Of a stretch of 64,000 nt of DNA, positions 20,644 through 33,290 are shown one piece after another. The notes below the pieces were generated by a model. It saw only the letters and a program-made list of their open reading frames with translations. It ran no database searches and was not told where the DNA came from. Position 1 is the first letter of the stretch, and each line of letters begins with the position of its first letter. The stretch comes from Protea cynaroides (Eukaryota; Streptophyta; Magnoliopsida; Proteales; Proteaceae): the NCBI GenBank assembly GCA_028583415.1, contig CM053269.1, positions 34,104,254 through 34,168,253 on the forward strand. Direction: 5' to 3'. Made by a program: the position numbers and the translations under genes.

Positions 20644-22876
20644 TGATGAACTTGATATGACACTGAGAGGGGGGATGAATCAGTGTCTGAAAATTCTCCT
20701 TAATTTATTTACTGCTACCCAGAGCTGATGGAGACCTAACTTTTCACACACACAAGCGCATGCAAATCTACCTCGCTACCACTCAGTGGCCAGGTCTACC
20801 AGATTTGCACACCCATCCTACAAGCCATTCCACGCACTCTAAAATATATAGAAAAATAAAGACCGTCCACAACACAGGATATACGTGGTTCACCCACACA
20901 GTGTGTGATGGCTAGTCCACGGAGTAATGCCCAACGGGCTCCGTATATACTTAATACACTTCTTTTTGATGTCTACACAGCAGGGAGTACATACACCTAA
21001 TTTATCCAGCATAAAACTAGGAGGGCACACATGTGCCAAGAATTCAGGTATCAAGTACTAGTGTTCAGCACACGCTGCACACCACGCTTAACCCGCACCC
21101 ACGGGAAGCAAATAACAAATTTTTTAGGCTTATAAATTTGCCTTACAATTTTTCCCCACTAGCTATATATTCAACAATTTGCACCTACGCTAGCATATAA
21201 TAAATTGAAAGCATAAATAGATAAGGAGATTGAGAATCTCACAAACAATGCTTTCGAATGGCCAACAATCTCTCTGAAGCTTCACACTTCCCTCAGGTAC
21301 TCTCTAACAGTCTTAAACGATGATAGAAATCGATTCACAGAGCACACCTCGCTCACAGGCTTCTAATATCTTCCACATAACCCATAATCACCATGAATGT
21401 AAACATAAACGCTATACTGGCCTCTCAAAGGGATTTAGCACTCCATTGATGCACAGAGAAGAGGTAGTTGGTGATTGATCACTCTCATAGGGCACGAAAC
21501 CCTAGAAAACCTTCTCTCTGCCTTTAAAACGCTCTTTTCAATTTTTAGGTATATTTTTTCTACTCTCAATGGCACCCAATGTATAGAGCATCGAAAAATA
21601 TGGAAACTGCAACTTGAACGGATTGATTTGGAGCTCGACGAAGAAGTTATGGCAGTTTGAAGTTCGGCCAGTCACAAATAAGGAAAGAGAATATTTCCAA
21701 ACAAAACTTGCACCCGCGCCGCACCGTAGCCGCGCCGCCGATGCGCTGTCACGATCTGATTCACGGAAACGGAATCTACTCTTTCAGCCGTCGGATAACC
21801 TTTAAAAGGCGGGATTGAACCTGCGCCATCGGATTCGCATAAATCGCGTCGGCCGCGATCGAGACTAATGGAAGCCATCGGATGCGAATCTGAGTCGCCG
21901 TCACATCATACATGTGATACACCAAATCCAGGGCGAACCATGGAATCATAATCCTTTCTTCATGTGTCACGGAACACTTTATTAACTTGCCTCCGTCCAA
22001 TCAGAATGCGTGCGATGGTATCAAGACGCAAAGACCGCATTACACTCGATCCCACCTTGATCTGGGCCATTCAAAGTGGATCTGAGCATCGTGGCTTCAA
22101 TCTGGCCGCTGATCTTGCATCTTCTCCTCTTTTTATGCCGAAATTGCCCCTAAACAACTTATGAAATGCCAAAATTACCCCTAAACAAGTTGTGATATGA
22201 CTTTTTTGAGCGATCCGACAGAAACTATGATATCTCTCTCATCCGACGTCAGAATTGAGTGATTCAAGTTGCGTTGGAAAAATAACTCGACGCTCTACAT
22301 CTTTCCACTGTCGGATTTCCATGAACCTTCTATGGGACCCACCAAAAATAGGCTCAAAGTTAAAACTCTGTCAAACCTTGGAATTTAAACCGGAAACTTT
22401 GCGTGCATGCATGCCAAGTGCCGTGGTCCGCGGTGTTGGCATGTCACCTTGCCACCACACCTGTGGGTCCCACTCACATTTTTTCTCTCCTCTTTCTCTC
22501 TCCTTATTCTCGCTCTACAGTCTCTCTCTCTCTCTCTTCATTTACTTTCTTCACTTAATGCTTCAAGATGCCGCACCACTGCCTCATTATCAGAAACTCG
22601 GACACATCATCAGAGAAGCTGTGCCACATCACCATTGGGATCCACAAACACTCTCTCTCATCAAACTAGATGTAGAATACCATTTAACTCACTGCAAGCC
22701 ATCTGAGACACATGTAGAACACTGTTGAACATATATACAAGGTTACCACATCTATGCCACTGAACTGACACTCTCTCTCCTACACTGACACTCTCTCTCC
22801 TTATTTCTTTGACTGAATGCTCACAAACACTGTCACATCAGCCAAGTTGCCAATAATGACAATATAAAGTCCAACA
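20644..22876 (-). repeat. Middle LTR of copia tandem array (2233 bp)
   Basis: Sense start TGTTGGACTTTATATTGTC at 22876 after the PPT, end AGTTCATCA at 20644 before a PBS. Collinear with the other two family LTRs in the window. Contains a CT-rich microsatellite near 22490-22545. Confidence 0.9.
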
Positions 22877-22890
22877 ATCTCCCCCTTTGG
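22877..22890 (-). other. Polypurine tract, copy B
   Basis: Sense CCAAAGGGGGAGAT, identical in position and nearly in sequence to copy A. Extra GGGGGAG tracts lie upstream at about 22925, 23045 and 23180. Confidence 0.85.
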
Positions 22891-25019
22891 AATTGTTGGA
22901 AACTCATTCTGCACATTCAATCTTTCTCCCCCTTTGACAACAAATACAAAGGGGCATGCCACATAGAAGTGCCCACCGTATCTTTCTAATCCTATGGGCC
23001 CAAAAAATAATAAACCATTATATCAACACATAAAAACATCGCCAGACTCCCCCTGAGTCCAACATAAGGAGATGATGGATAACAAAAATATGCATACACC
23101 ACTCAACACATAAATACCGTAGGACTCCCTCTGAGTCTATCATCGGGAGCAAAAGGATATAGCAAATACACACTGCTCCCCCTCACTCCAAGCACCTCAC
23201 TGCTTCGTGAGCATGGTCATGCATGAATCTTCGATACTCTCTGTCAGAGTATGTAAATTCTTTGAGGTTCTCTATCCTGAAGCCACAATCTTGCCACTGC
23301 CAACTCTTTTGATCTCACATCCCTATTTATTGAAGATCACTTCATGCCCTCTATCACAAATCAGACTGATGCTGAGAACGTTGTGCTTGAGTCTTAACAC
23401 ATAAAACACATCATGAAGTTTCACCTTTCCATTATTGATGCTGATAGAACCCTTTCCAGTTACCTTGGCCCCTCCATTGTTTCCAAACTTCACTGTACCT
23501 CCCTCATACTACTGAAGCTGTTGAAATATTTTCTTGTTATCTGTCATGTGACTACAGCATCCACTGTCGAGTATCCAAGGAGACGGCTTGTCTTGTGTCT
23601 TGAGAGTTGTCTCAAAGCATACAACATCATTACTTTGTCCTTCTATAAAATCTACAATGAATTTCTTTTTTCATACTTTTCTAACAACTGGTGGAGTCTT
23701 TTTGTTCATTGTCTGCTTAGGCTTTATTTGACCATTCTCCCTTTGTTGTGTCACTTTTTGCTGAGGTAGCGTGGATGTCTTCCTCCCATAATTACCAACA
23801 CAAAATCTGGATGTACAATTTGCACTCCTATGCCCATACCCATTGCACCTGTGACAATATCCATGAAAATGTGACTGTCTCACATGGGAATGTCTGTGCC
23901 AACTAGGTGTGGGTCTATGCCTCATGGTGTGTACTACCTGTCTCTGTTAGAAAACCTGCTGCCTGTGCCTTTAATGACTGGACCTACTGAATCTGCTCTG
24001 CTCAACTGGTCTCTGCTGATGAATTCTATCAATCCTATCACTCTGCATACTGCCTGTCTTCCCTGTCTGAGCTCTTTGCTGATAAACACCTCTACACTGT
24101 GCCTGGTGTGATGAAGGTCTTGCATCACTGTGCCTCTGCTCTCTCTGTTGGGGAATACCTCTATATTGTGCCTGGTGTGCTGGAGGTATTACATCACTAT
24201 GCCTCTGCTCTCTCTTCCTCTGTCTCTTACTTTGGGTTTTTATTTGTGATCTGCTTGAGTTTTGTCTCTGTGGCGTACTAGATGTTTCAACATGCTCTGT
24301 AGTAGAATCAAAAACTGATGGTGGATGGACTTTGACAACTTCCACTCTGAGCTGTACAACTGGTGATCTCCTCAACCATTTGTGGGATGCAACTCTGGCT
24401 CATCTTCACCTTTATCAACTGAGCTCTCAACGTAGTGATCTCCCTCTCAAGATCCCTACACATCTCATCTCTGCTGATGACCTAAGCCTCTAAAGCTGTA
24501 ATGACAAAGCTGGAGTCCATTACTTGTGTCTTTAAAATTGAAATAGTCTCATTTGTACTATGAAGGTCACAAGATACAACTGTAAGTCTCTCTCTCAAGT
24601 CTCAAGTCATCTTGAGCTGCTCTCAACTCTCTAGTCAAGTCAATCTCTGGAACAAGATCCTCTAATCGAACAATAGAGCACTCATCTGAACTCCCATTAT
24701 CTACCTCTGAAGTGGAATCAATGTCTAGTGATGCATGAGCTTTAAAGGCAGACTCATCTCCATATAAACTCTGTATTCTATCCCATAATGTCATTACTGT
24801 CTCGCGTCCACTAACTCGGACTTTCACACAATCTCCCAATCCATCATTGATTGCATTCTTAGCTGTAGACTCATATAGGGCATCCACCTTCCCAGTACAA
24901 ACTGCTTGCCACACATCAAAGCCAAGAGAACCTATATAATTTTGCGTCCTTCACTTCCAGATCATAAATTCATTTCCTTCAAAAACTGGGGGCTTGTAAA
25001 AATCATCCCATGTAGACAT
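22891..25019 (-). pseudogene. copia gag and protease remnant, copy B
   Basis: ATG at 25019 (MSTWDDFYKPPVFEGNEF). N-terminal gag continues to SLYGDESAFK, then jumps to an acidic segment and a Leu/Glu coiled coil (RELRAAQDDLRLERET). The middle of gag with the first zinc knuckle of copy A is missing here. Next comes a Gln/Arg-rich part with a roughly 22-residue repeat (EQRHSDVIPPAHQAQYRG and a variant, 24100-24260) and a zinc knuckle CHRCNGYGHRSANC near 23860. The protease fragment follows with the DSG motif near 23570 and GCEIKR, then stops. The 3' UTR follows at the same junction as in copy A. Confidence 0.75.
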
Positions 25020-25069
25020 GTTTGCTCCCTGATCACTCAGTTGCTGATCAAGCTGTAACTGAGCCTGAC

Positions 25070-25081
25070 GTTCTGATACCA
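25070..25081 (-). other. Primer binding site, copy B
   Basis: Sense TGGTATCAGAAC, one mismatch from the initiator tRNA-Met complement, two bases after the LTR end at 25084. Confidence 0.85.
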
Positions 25082-25083
25082 AT

Positions 25084-26389
25084 TGATGAACTTGATATGA
25101 CACTGAGAGGGGGGGTGAATCAGTGTCTGAAAATTCTCCTTAATTTATTTACTGCTGCCCAGAGCTGATGGAGACCTAACTTTTCACACACACAAGCGCA
25201 TGCAAATCTACCTCGCTATCACTCAGTGGTCAGGTCTACCAGATTTGCACACCCATCCTGCAAGCCATTCCACGCACTCCAAAATATATAGAAAAATAAA
25301 GACCGTCCACAACACAGGATATACGTGGTTCATCAACACAGTGTGTGATGGCTAGTCCACGGAGTAATGCCCAACGGGCTCCGAATATACTCAATACACT
25401 TTTTTTTTGTCTACACAGCAGGGAGTACATACACCTAATTTACCCAGCATAAAACTAGGAGGGCACACATGTGCTAAGAATTCAGGTATCAAGTACCAGT
25501 GTTCAGCACACGCTGCACACCACGCTTAACCCGCACCCACGGGAAGCAAATAACAAATTTTTTAGGATTATAAATTTGCCTTATAATTTTCCCCCACTAG
25601 CTATGTATTCAACAATTTGCACCTATGCTAGCATACAATAAATTGAAAGCATAAATAGATAAGGAATTGAGAATCTCACAAAAAATGCTTTTGAATGGCC
25701 AACAATCTCTCTGAAGCTTCACACTACCCTCAGGTACTCTCTAAGAGTCTTCAATGATGATAGAGATCGTTTCACATAGCACACCTTGCTCACAGGCTTC
25801 TAATCTCTTCCACATAACCCATAATTACCATAAATGTAAACATAAACGCTATACTGACCTCTCATAGGGATTTAGTACTCCATTGATGCACAGAGAAGAG
25901 GTAGTTGGTGATTGATCACTCCCACATGGTACGAAACCCTTGAAAACCTTCTCTCTGCCTTCAAAACACTCTTTTTAATTTTTATCTATATTTTTTTGAC
26001 TCCCAATGGCGCCTAATGTATAGAGCATAAAAAAATATGGAAACTACAACTTGAACGGATTGAGTTGGAGCTCAGATGAAGAAGTTATGGCAGTTTAAAG
26101 TTCGGCCAGTCACAAATAAGGAAAGAGAATCTTTCCAAACAAAACTTGCACCCGCGCTGCACTGTAGCCGCGCCGCCGATGCGCTGTCGTGATCTGATTT
26201 GCGGAAATAGAATCTACTCATTTAGCCGTCGGATAACCTTAAAAAGGCGGGATTGAACCTGCACCATCGGATTCACATAAATTGCGTCGGACGTGATTGA
26301 GACTAATGGAAGCCATCGGATGCGAATTTGCGCCGCCGTCACATCATACATGTGACACACCAAATCAAGGGCAAACCATGGAATCATAA
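25084..26389 (-). repeat. Right LTR of copia array, 3' portion (continues at 61516-62437)
   Basis: Matches 20644-21955 of the middle LTR and is cut at GAATCATAA by the Tekay insertion. The missing part resumes after the second TSD copy. Confidence 0.92.
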
Positions 26390-27617
26390 TGTCACACCTC
26401 AATTCCGCACTCTTCAGAATGGTGTGATGAACCGCTAGCAAACCAACGGTTCAACCAGGATCTCGGACAGACGATATCCGTTTTTTCTAAACCTCATACG
26501 TCCACATTCAAAATCAGAATAAATACACAATAGCAGAAGTTTTATAGTAAAATGAACTGAGAATCTACTATGATATTAATATTTAAATAAAAAATTATTC
26601 TGTGTCAACTAAGACATAAATAAATATCAAATACCTGTCTTTACTAAATCCAAATAATGAAAATAACATCTAATCGAATACACATGAGTTGCACTCGCAA
26701 GAGGAGTCATGCGTATCCACTTCATCTTTAACATCCATCACCGCCATGTGCCCGTACACTGGAGCATTGACATAATCTTTGATGGTAGTACCTGTATCAT
26801 CAACTAAAAATATTCGACGTCGAAGGGGTGAGCACACATCATGGCTCAGTGAGCAAACAAAACAATGCAACAATACATATGCATTCAATCAATTCATATC
26901 TTTGGTCTGGTTTAAAGTTTACAATATGCAATAGAAAGGTTTGGGTGGTCAAAGGTTAACGTTTATTGACCCCTCCTCTATACACAAGTGTGTGACGCCG
27001 CCCGAAGGTAAAGTTTATCGTCGACTCACAAGCACCCAATTCATGAACATTGTACAACAAAGGTTAACGTTTATTGTTGTACATTGCCATACCAACATGT
27101 AAGCCCCTGTTGGCGAGGGCTTGCAAACTGGGCTCGCAACTAATCAATCATAATGCCAAACAGTGTATCCAAGGCCTCACCCCAGCATCCCTCAGAACGT
27201 CCATAGAGATAGAGCTAAGGCCCCCCGGTAGTGTCAGAGACTACAAGGACCGAGACCACCTCCCCTGATACTCTACGACGTAAAGTAATGGCGATACAAC
27301 GATGCTAATGCACAAGAATTGAGTTAGAGATAGAGCTAAAGTGCTGAGGCCCAGCCTATTACACTCCCCCTGATACTCACTCGCATCAAGTACACCAACC
27401 ACACACATACATTCACATGCATATTCCTATCATCATCATCATTATCATGTTATAAACAATAAAGTAAATATGCATGAACATTAAATAGAAATATCGGATG
27501 ACATGTTGAATGCACATTACAAGCATGTTCGCATAGAATCAGGCATAGCATTGGACTCAAGAAATAAAATAGTTTATTATTAACCAATTAGTTAAGAGTC
27601 TTGTTTCCTCACCTTAG
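26390..27617 (-). repeat. Tekay 3' LTR, outer portion (continues at 50786-51814)
   Basis: Plus strand starts TGTCACACCTCAATTCCGC, collinear with 59250 onward, and breaks at CACCTTAG where the LARD was inserted. It contains the small ORF (26670-26888) and two TTAGCTCTATCTCTA-type motifs in reverse. Confidence 0.95.
26670..26888 (-). CDS. Small LTR-encoded ORF with CEC-x2-C motif (copy in Tekay 3' LTR)
   Basis: 72 codons: MNAYVLLHCFVCSLSHDVCS, RRIFLVDDTGTT, DYVNAPVYGHM, DSSCECNSCVFD, stop. It shares its body with the ORF in the solo LTR at 16610-16906. The partner LTR (about 59540-59760) keeps the block YVNASVYGHM...HDSSCECNSCVFD but has a stop upstream. Function unknown. The conserved Cys triplet could bind metal, which is speculation. 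Confidence 0.4.
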   Translation of the reverse strand: MNAYVLLHCFVCSLSHDVCSPLRRRIFLVDDTGTTIKDYVNAPVYGHMAVMDVKDEVDTHDSSCECNSCVFD

Positions 27618-27951
27618 TGTAAGCACCCCATTTTTGCCACCCTCGGCATAAGTGAACCAATATGGTAGGTTTCTGACCTTTAACCCAAAGATTTGTGATT
27701 CTTTACTGATCCCCACAGCAGGGTCATGGGCTATTACCTGCATAGATGCATAGGTCATAGAATTATCTTCGAAACGAGACCAGAATTGCTCAATTCTGAT
27801 ATCAAATGAGGAAGATACGACCATTTTAGTCGGATGATACATATAGGGGAGGTTTCTGAAATTATTATAAATAATAATCCCAGGGGCCTTCATGCAAATT
27901 ATCTTAAGTCGGATTGTTTAAATTTCAAATCATCATATCTTGATCATCCGA

Positions 27952-28620
27952 CATCGGATTCAGATGATTCCAAGACCATTATTCTTCATTCATGATGTTC
28001 TACAAAGTGGACGTAAAAAATCCCGGGTAGAAGTCACCAGTGGGTCCCATGCAAACTTGCATGCAAAATGATCGTTAGAACTTCAAAGCTTCATATCTTT
28101 CCCGTTCTACATCGGATTGAGATGATTCCAAGACCATTATTCTTCATTCATGATGTTCTACAAAGTGGACGTAAAAAATCCCGGGTAGAAGTCACCAGTG
28201 GGTCCCATGCAAACTTGCATGCAAAATGATCGTTAGAACTTCAAAGCTTCATATCTTTCCCGTTCTACATCGGATTCAGATGATTCCAAGACCATTAATC
28301 TTCATTCATGATGTTCTACAAAGTGGACGTAAAAAATCCCGGGTGGAAGTCACAAGTGGGTCCCATGCAAACTTGCATGCAAAATGATCGTTAGAACTTC
28401 ATTGCTTCATATCTTTCCCGTTCTACATCGGATTCAGATAATTCCAAGACCATTATTCTTCATTCATGATGTTCTACAAAGTGGACGTAAAAAATTCTGG
28501 GTAGAAGTCACCAGTGGGTCCGACGCAAGCTTGCATGCAAAATGATCGTCAGAACTTCAAAGCTTCATATCTTTCCCGTTCTACATCAAATTCAGATAAT
28601 TTCAGTCTCATTATGTTCCA
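27952..28620 (+). repeat. 158-bp tandem repeats in LARD 5' LTR
   Basis: CATCGGATT recurs at 27952, 28110, 28268 and 28426, then as CATCAAATT at 28584, a strict 158-bp period. Each unit contains GTTCTACAAAGTGGACGTAAA and the near-palindrome CATGCAAACTTGCATG. The same array occurs in the 3' LTR at about 44830-45540. Confidence 0.93.
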
Positions 28621-29025
28621 TTTTTAGTGCTCTACAAAGTGGACGTAAAATATTTCTGGTAGAAGCCTCCGAAGGATCTCATGCAGAATGGTCAGCCAAA
28701 TTATCGATAATTGGTCCGCATAAACTTCAAAAATTCATAAGTTGACCATTTTACTTCCAAATGAGGTGATTCAAGTTCCTATATTCTTCATTTTCGATGT
28801 TCTACAAAATGAACGCAAAAAATTTGGAATAGAGGCCATCGAAAAATTCCATGCGGGATAACAGTGGGAATGACTCGTGAAATGACAAGGAGAAAAAACC
28901 CAGTTAATTCCAATCAGTCCAGTCAACTCAGTTCAAACCAGTTTTGGTCCAATCGAGCTCAACCCATATCAGTTGTCACCATAAGTCAGTCTCAACCCAT
29001 TTCGAATCAGTTCATTTATGTGCAC

Positions 29026-29100
29026 AATATATATATATATATATATGTATGTTATTAAATATATATGTATATATGTATATAATATATATTATTATATGTA
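29026..29100 (+). repeat. AT-rich microsatellite in LARD 5' LTR
   Basis: (TA)n and TATATG/TATATA runs. The copy in the 3' LTR (45905-46022) is longer, a fast-changing difference between the LTRs. Confidence 0.9.
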
Positions 29101-29960
29101 AATGATAATCCAAAAGATTTTGAAAAGAAAAAGGAAAGAGGGGAGAGAAAAACATGAAAGTGAAGGGGGATTTTGGTTTTGGAGATAATCCAAAAGATTT
29201 TTGAGAAGAAAAAGGAAAGAGGGGAGAGAAAAAACGTGGAAGAGAATGGGGATTTTGGTTTTTGGAGATAACCCAAAAGATTTTGAGAAAAAAAGGAAAG
29301 AGGGAGAGAGAAAAAACGTGACTTTTTCTAAGAGAATCCAAAGGATTTCTTTGGAGAAAAAAAAAGAAAGAAGAAAGAGAAAATGTAGGGTTTTTTTAGG
29401 ATTCACGGTTTTAGGAGTTTTCCAAAGAAAAAAAAAAGAGGGAGAGAGAGGACGTGAAAAGAGAGAGGATTTAGGGTTTCTAGAATTTTTTTTTCAAAAA
29501 GGGAAAGAAGGGGAAGATAAAAAGGATGTGAGAGAGAGAAGAAAGAGGGGATTTTTCCAAAAAAAAAGGGAAAGAGAAAAAAAAACGTGAAAAGCTTAGG
29601 GAGCTCATTTTTGGGAGAAAAAGAAGGGAAGAAGAGAGAAAAAAAAGGGAAAATAAAGAGAAAAACGTGACTTTTTCTAAAGAGACTTTTCCAAAGAGAA
29701 AAAAAAGGGAAAGATGAAGAAAAACGTGAAAGGCTTTTGAGCTAAGTTTTGGGAGAAAAGTAAGGGAAGAGGAGAGAAAAAAAAGGGGGAAAGAAAAAAA
29801 AAACGTGAAAGGCTGCTCACGTTTTTGGGAGAAAAAGAAGGAAAGAAAAGAGAAAAAAAAGGGGAAAAAGGAAAAAAACGTGAAAGGCCTTTGTGGCTCA
29901 CGTTTTTGGGAGAAAAAGAAGGGAAGAAGAGAGAAAAAAAGGAGGAAACGTGGGCTTTCT
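29101..29960 (+). repeat. GA-rich degenerate repeat region in LARD 5' LTR
   Basis: Almost all purine on the plus strand, with recurring GATAATCCAAAAGATTTTGAG, GAGAAAAAACGTG and TTTTGGGAGAAAAAGAAGGG phrases. Long Phe/Ser and Lys/Arg ORFs here are composition artefacts. Matched at 46021-47040. Confidence 0.85.
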
Positions 29961-30817
29961 TAGGGGGGTTCGGTTTTGGGATTCCGAAAGCTAAAGAAAG
30001 CTGAAGAGAGGAGAAGAAGAAGAGCAGAAGGTTCAGGGATCTGCAAACTAGGTAAACCCTCTCCACTTTCATTCTTTTTATTATCAATACCACCATTCAC
30101 TTACTTGATTCGGTGTACCACTATAACATCCTATCACCTGCAGCCATTATCCCAACTCCCTACTCCATATCCATTGCAATCCCCCTTGATCCGTAAATTT
30201 ATCACCTAATCTTCTCTCCCATGAAATTGAGTTTTTGGATGATTATTTTTGTTTGATCATATGATGCCATGAAATGGTCATATGATTTGAGTCATTGATG
30301 TTAATCTGATGAGGATGTAATTTGAGCTATTGATATTGAATGAATTTTAATTTCATCAATTGTGAGCCATATTATTCGAAATCTTAAGGTGATTGATCTA
30401 GCCTTTGATTTAGATTTTCCTTAAGTGATTGATCATGGCCTCTGATTATGAATTTTTATGAGATAAAATTTGGCCATCGATCTCGGATGCTTTAATGATA
30501 AAATCGGGTCATTGATCTTGGATGTTTGAATTAGCAAATCTGGACCATTGATTTTAGATATGTTGATGCTTGAACCAAACCAATGGATCTTCATTATGAG
30601 TGTCTTAAATGAATCTGAATCGTCGGATCTTCACTATGAATGTTTTAAATGCATCTAAACCGTTAGATTATCATCATGATTGATTTCAAAGCATCTGAAC
30701 GGTTAGATTACCATTAATGGTGATTTATACCATTGAATTTTTCATCATGAGTGTTTTTTTTAGATACACTGCCATGTTTGAATGCTCATTGCCATAGTTG
30801 GATGCTTATTGCCATAA

Positions 30818-31796
30818 TTAGGGTAGAAAACCCTAAAATGGAAAGAAAGTAACAGTTAGGGTAGAAAACCCTAAGATGGAAATAAAATAATAATTATGGT
30901 AGAAAACCCTAAAATGGAAATAAAGTAACATTTAGGGTAGAAAACCCTAAGATGGAAAGAAAATAATAATTAGGGTAGAAAACCCTAAAATGGAAAGAAA
31001 GTAACAGTAGGGTAGAAAACCCTAAGCTGGAAAGAAAATAATAATTAGGGTAGAAAACCCTAAAATGGAAAGAAAGTAACATTTAGGGTAGAAAACCTTA
31101 AGATGGAAATAAAATAATAATTAGGGTAGAAAATCCTAAAATGGAAAGAATGTAACAATTAGGGTAGAAAACCCTAAAAAAATGAAAATAAAATAAAAAT
31201 TAGGGTAGAAAACACTAAAATGGAAAGAATGTAACAATTAGGGTAGAAAACCCTAAAAAAATGGAAATAAAATAACAATTAGGGTAGAAAACCCTAAAAT
31301 GGAAAGAATGTAACAATTAGGGTAGAAAACCCTAAAAAATGGAAATAAAATAATAATTAGGGTAGAAAACCCTAAAATGGAAAGAATGTAACAATTAGGA
31401 TAGAAAACCTTAAAAATGGAAATAAAATAACAAGTAGGGTAGAAACCCCTAAAATGGAAAGAATGTAACAATTAGGGTAGAAAATCCTAAAAAATAGAAA
31501 TAAAATAATAATTAGGGTAGGAAAACCTAAAATAGAAAGAAAGTAACAGTTAGGGTAGAAAACCCTAAAAAATGGAAATAAAATATTAATTAGGGTAGAA
31601 AACCCTAAAAAATGGAAATAAAATAATAATTAGGGTAGAAAACCCTAAAAAATGGAAATAAAATAATAATTAGGGTAGAAAACCCTAAAATGGAAAGAAT
31701 GTAACATTAGGGTAGAAAACCCTAAAAATGAAAATAAAATAATAATTTGGGTAGAAAACCCTAAAATGGAAAGAAAATAACAATTAGGGTAGAAAA
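30818..31796 (+). repeat. Telomere-like minisatellite (TTAGGG...CCCTAA, about 38-bp unit) in LARD 5' LTR
   Basis: About 26 units of roughly 38 bp. Each has TTAGGGTAGAAAACCCTAA, a perfect inverted TTAGGG/CCCTAA pair around a 7-base loop, then ATGGAAAGAAAGTAACA or ATGGAAATAAAATAATA. The two spacer types often alternate, giving a higher-order period near 76 bp. Matched in the 3' LTR at 47909-48843. Confidence 0.93.
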
Positions 31797-32149
31797 TAGC
31801 CTACTAGATCATGCCATGTAGGCTCTTGCCATATTTGCAATACATGCCATATTTGAAAGATTTTTAAACAATCTTACTGTATGTGAATTTCTTGTCATAA
31901 ATGTTTTATGTGCCATATTTAGATAGAATATTCTTTTTTTTGGTAATAACTTATTTTATGCAACACTCTAGTCAAACTGCCATATCTGCACACTTCTAGA
32001 AGACAATCTAGGCATGGGGACGTGCATTTAGGCACCCACATTTTTAGGAAGGGCATAATGGGAATAATAAAACCTTAATAAAGAAAGAGAATTCTTTGCC
32101 AAACCTTCCAAAATTAGAATTTAGAATGAAAAGGATAATTTAGGACGAT

Positions 32150-33290
32150 TTGTCCCTCGACAAACGCTAAACCTAGAATAGGTTCTAAACCCTAAACCTA
32201 GAATAGGTTCTCAATCATTAACCTAGAACTGGTTATCCAATCCCGAACTACGTGAATTCTGATTCCTAGGACAAACCCTAGGATACGTAGGCCATTTGGG
32301 AGAATCCCAAATTCGGATCCACACCTTAGCCCACTCGGACTATCCATAGATCCACTAGGATATCTATCCATATTCCAACCCAAAAAGGGGTTATCCAAAC
32401 CTTAGTCTACTTGGACTATCCATAGATCCACTAGGATATTTACCTTAGTCCACTCGGACTATCCATAGATCTACTAGGATATCCATTCTCATTTCAACCC
32501 AGAAGTTCGAACTACGCGGATTCTGATTCCTAGGGCAAACCCTAGGATACGTAGGCTATTTGGGAGAAACCCAAATTCGGATCCATACCTTAGTCCACTC
32601 GGACTATCCATAGATCCACTAGGATATCCAACCATTTTATCCAGTCCCGAATTACGTGGATTCTGATTCCTAGGTCAAACCCTAGGATACGTAGGCTATT
32701 TGGGAGAAACACAAATTCGGATCCATACCTTAGTCCACTCGGACTATCCATAGATCCACTAGGATACTCAACCATTGCAACAGAATTTCGAACTACGCGG
32801 ATTCTGATTCCTAGGGCAAACCCTAGGATACGTAGACCATTTGGGAGAAACCCAAATTCGGATCCTCAATTTAGTCCACTTGGACTATCCATAGATCCAC
32901 TAGGATATCCATTCTCATTCAACCCAGGTTTCGAACTACGTAGATTCTGATTCCTAGGACAAACCCTAGGATACGTAGGCTATTTGGGAGAATCTCAAAT
33001 TCGGATCCACACCTTAGTCCACTGGACTATCCATAGATCCACTATGATATATTTATTCACACTTTAGTCTACTCGGACTATCCATAGATCCACTAGGATA
33101 TTTATCCAAACTTTAGTCCACTTGGACTATCCATAGATCCACTAGGATATTTATCCACATCTTAGTCTACTTGGACTATCCATAGATCCACTAGGATATT
33201 ATCCACAATCCAATCTAAATAGGGTTATTCTTAGATCTACTAGGACTATCTATCAGTCCACTTGGACTATCCAGATCCTAACCCATAGGA
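32150..33290 (+). repeat. GGACTATCCATAGATCC / GGATACGTAGG repeat array in LARD 5' LTR
   Basis: Two phrases are interleaved many times: TTAGTCCACTCGGACTATCC plus ATAGATCCACTAGGATAT, and GATTCTGATTCCTAGGxCAA plus ACCCTAGGATACGTAGG. The second is the type of sequence found in Tat/Ogre LTRs. Matched at 49200-50330. Confidence 0.88.

Noticed and set aside
22255..22728. 157-codon ORF in the middle copia LTR (and its counterpart at 61819-62349)
   Set aside because: It lies in LTR sequence rich in CT repeats. The matching frame in copy A (2454-2734) is broken, and I see no sign of codon-level conservation.
24099..24281. Plus-strand ORF in copy B gag
   Set aside because: Shadow of the repeated Gln/Arg-rich gag segment read on the minus strand.
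29012..30096. Long Phe/Ser/Leu-rich minus-strand ORFs and Lys/Arg-rich plus-strand ORFs in the LARD LTRs (also 45981-47187)
   Set aside because: They follow from a purine-rich degenerate repeat. The proteins are low complexity and change frame between LTR copies.
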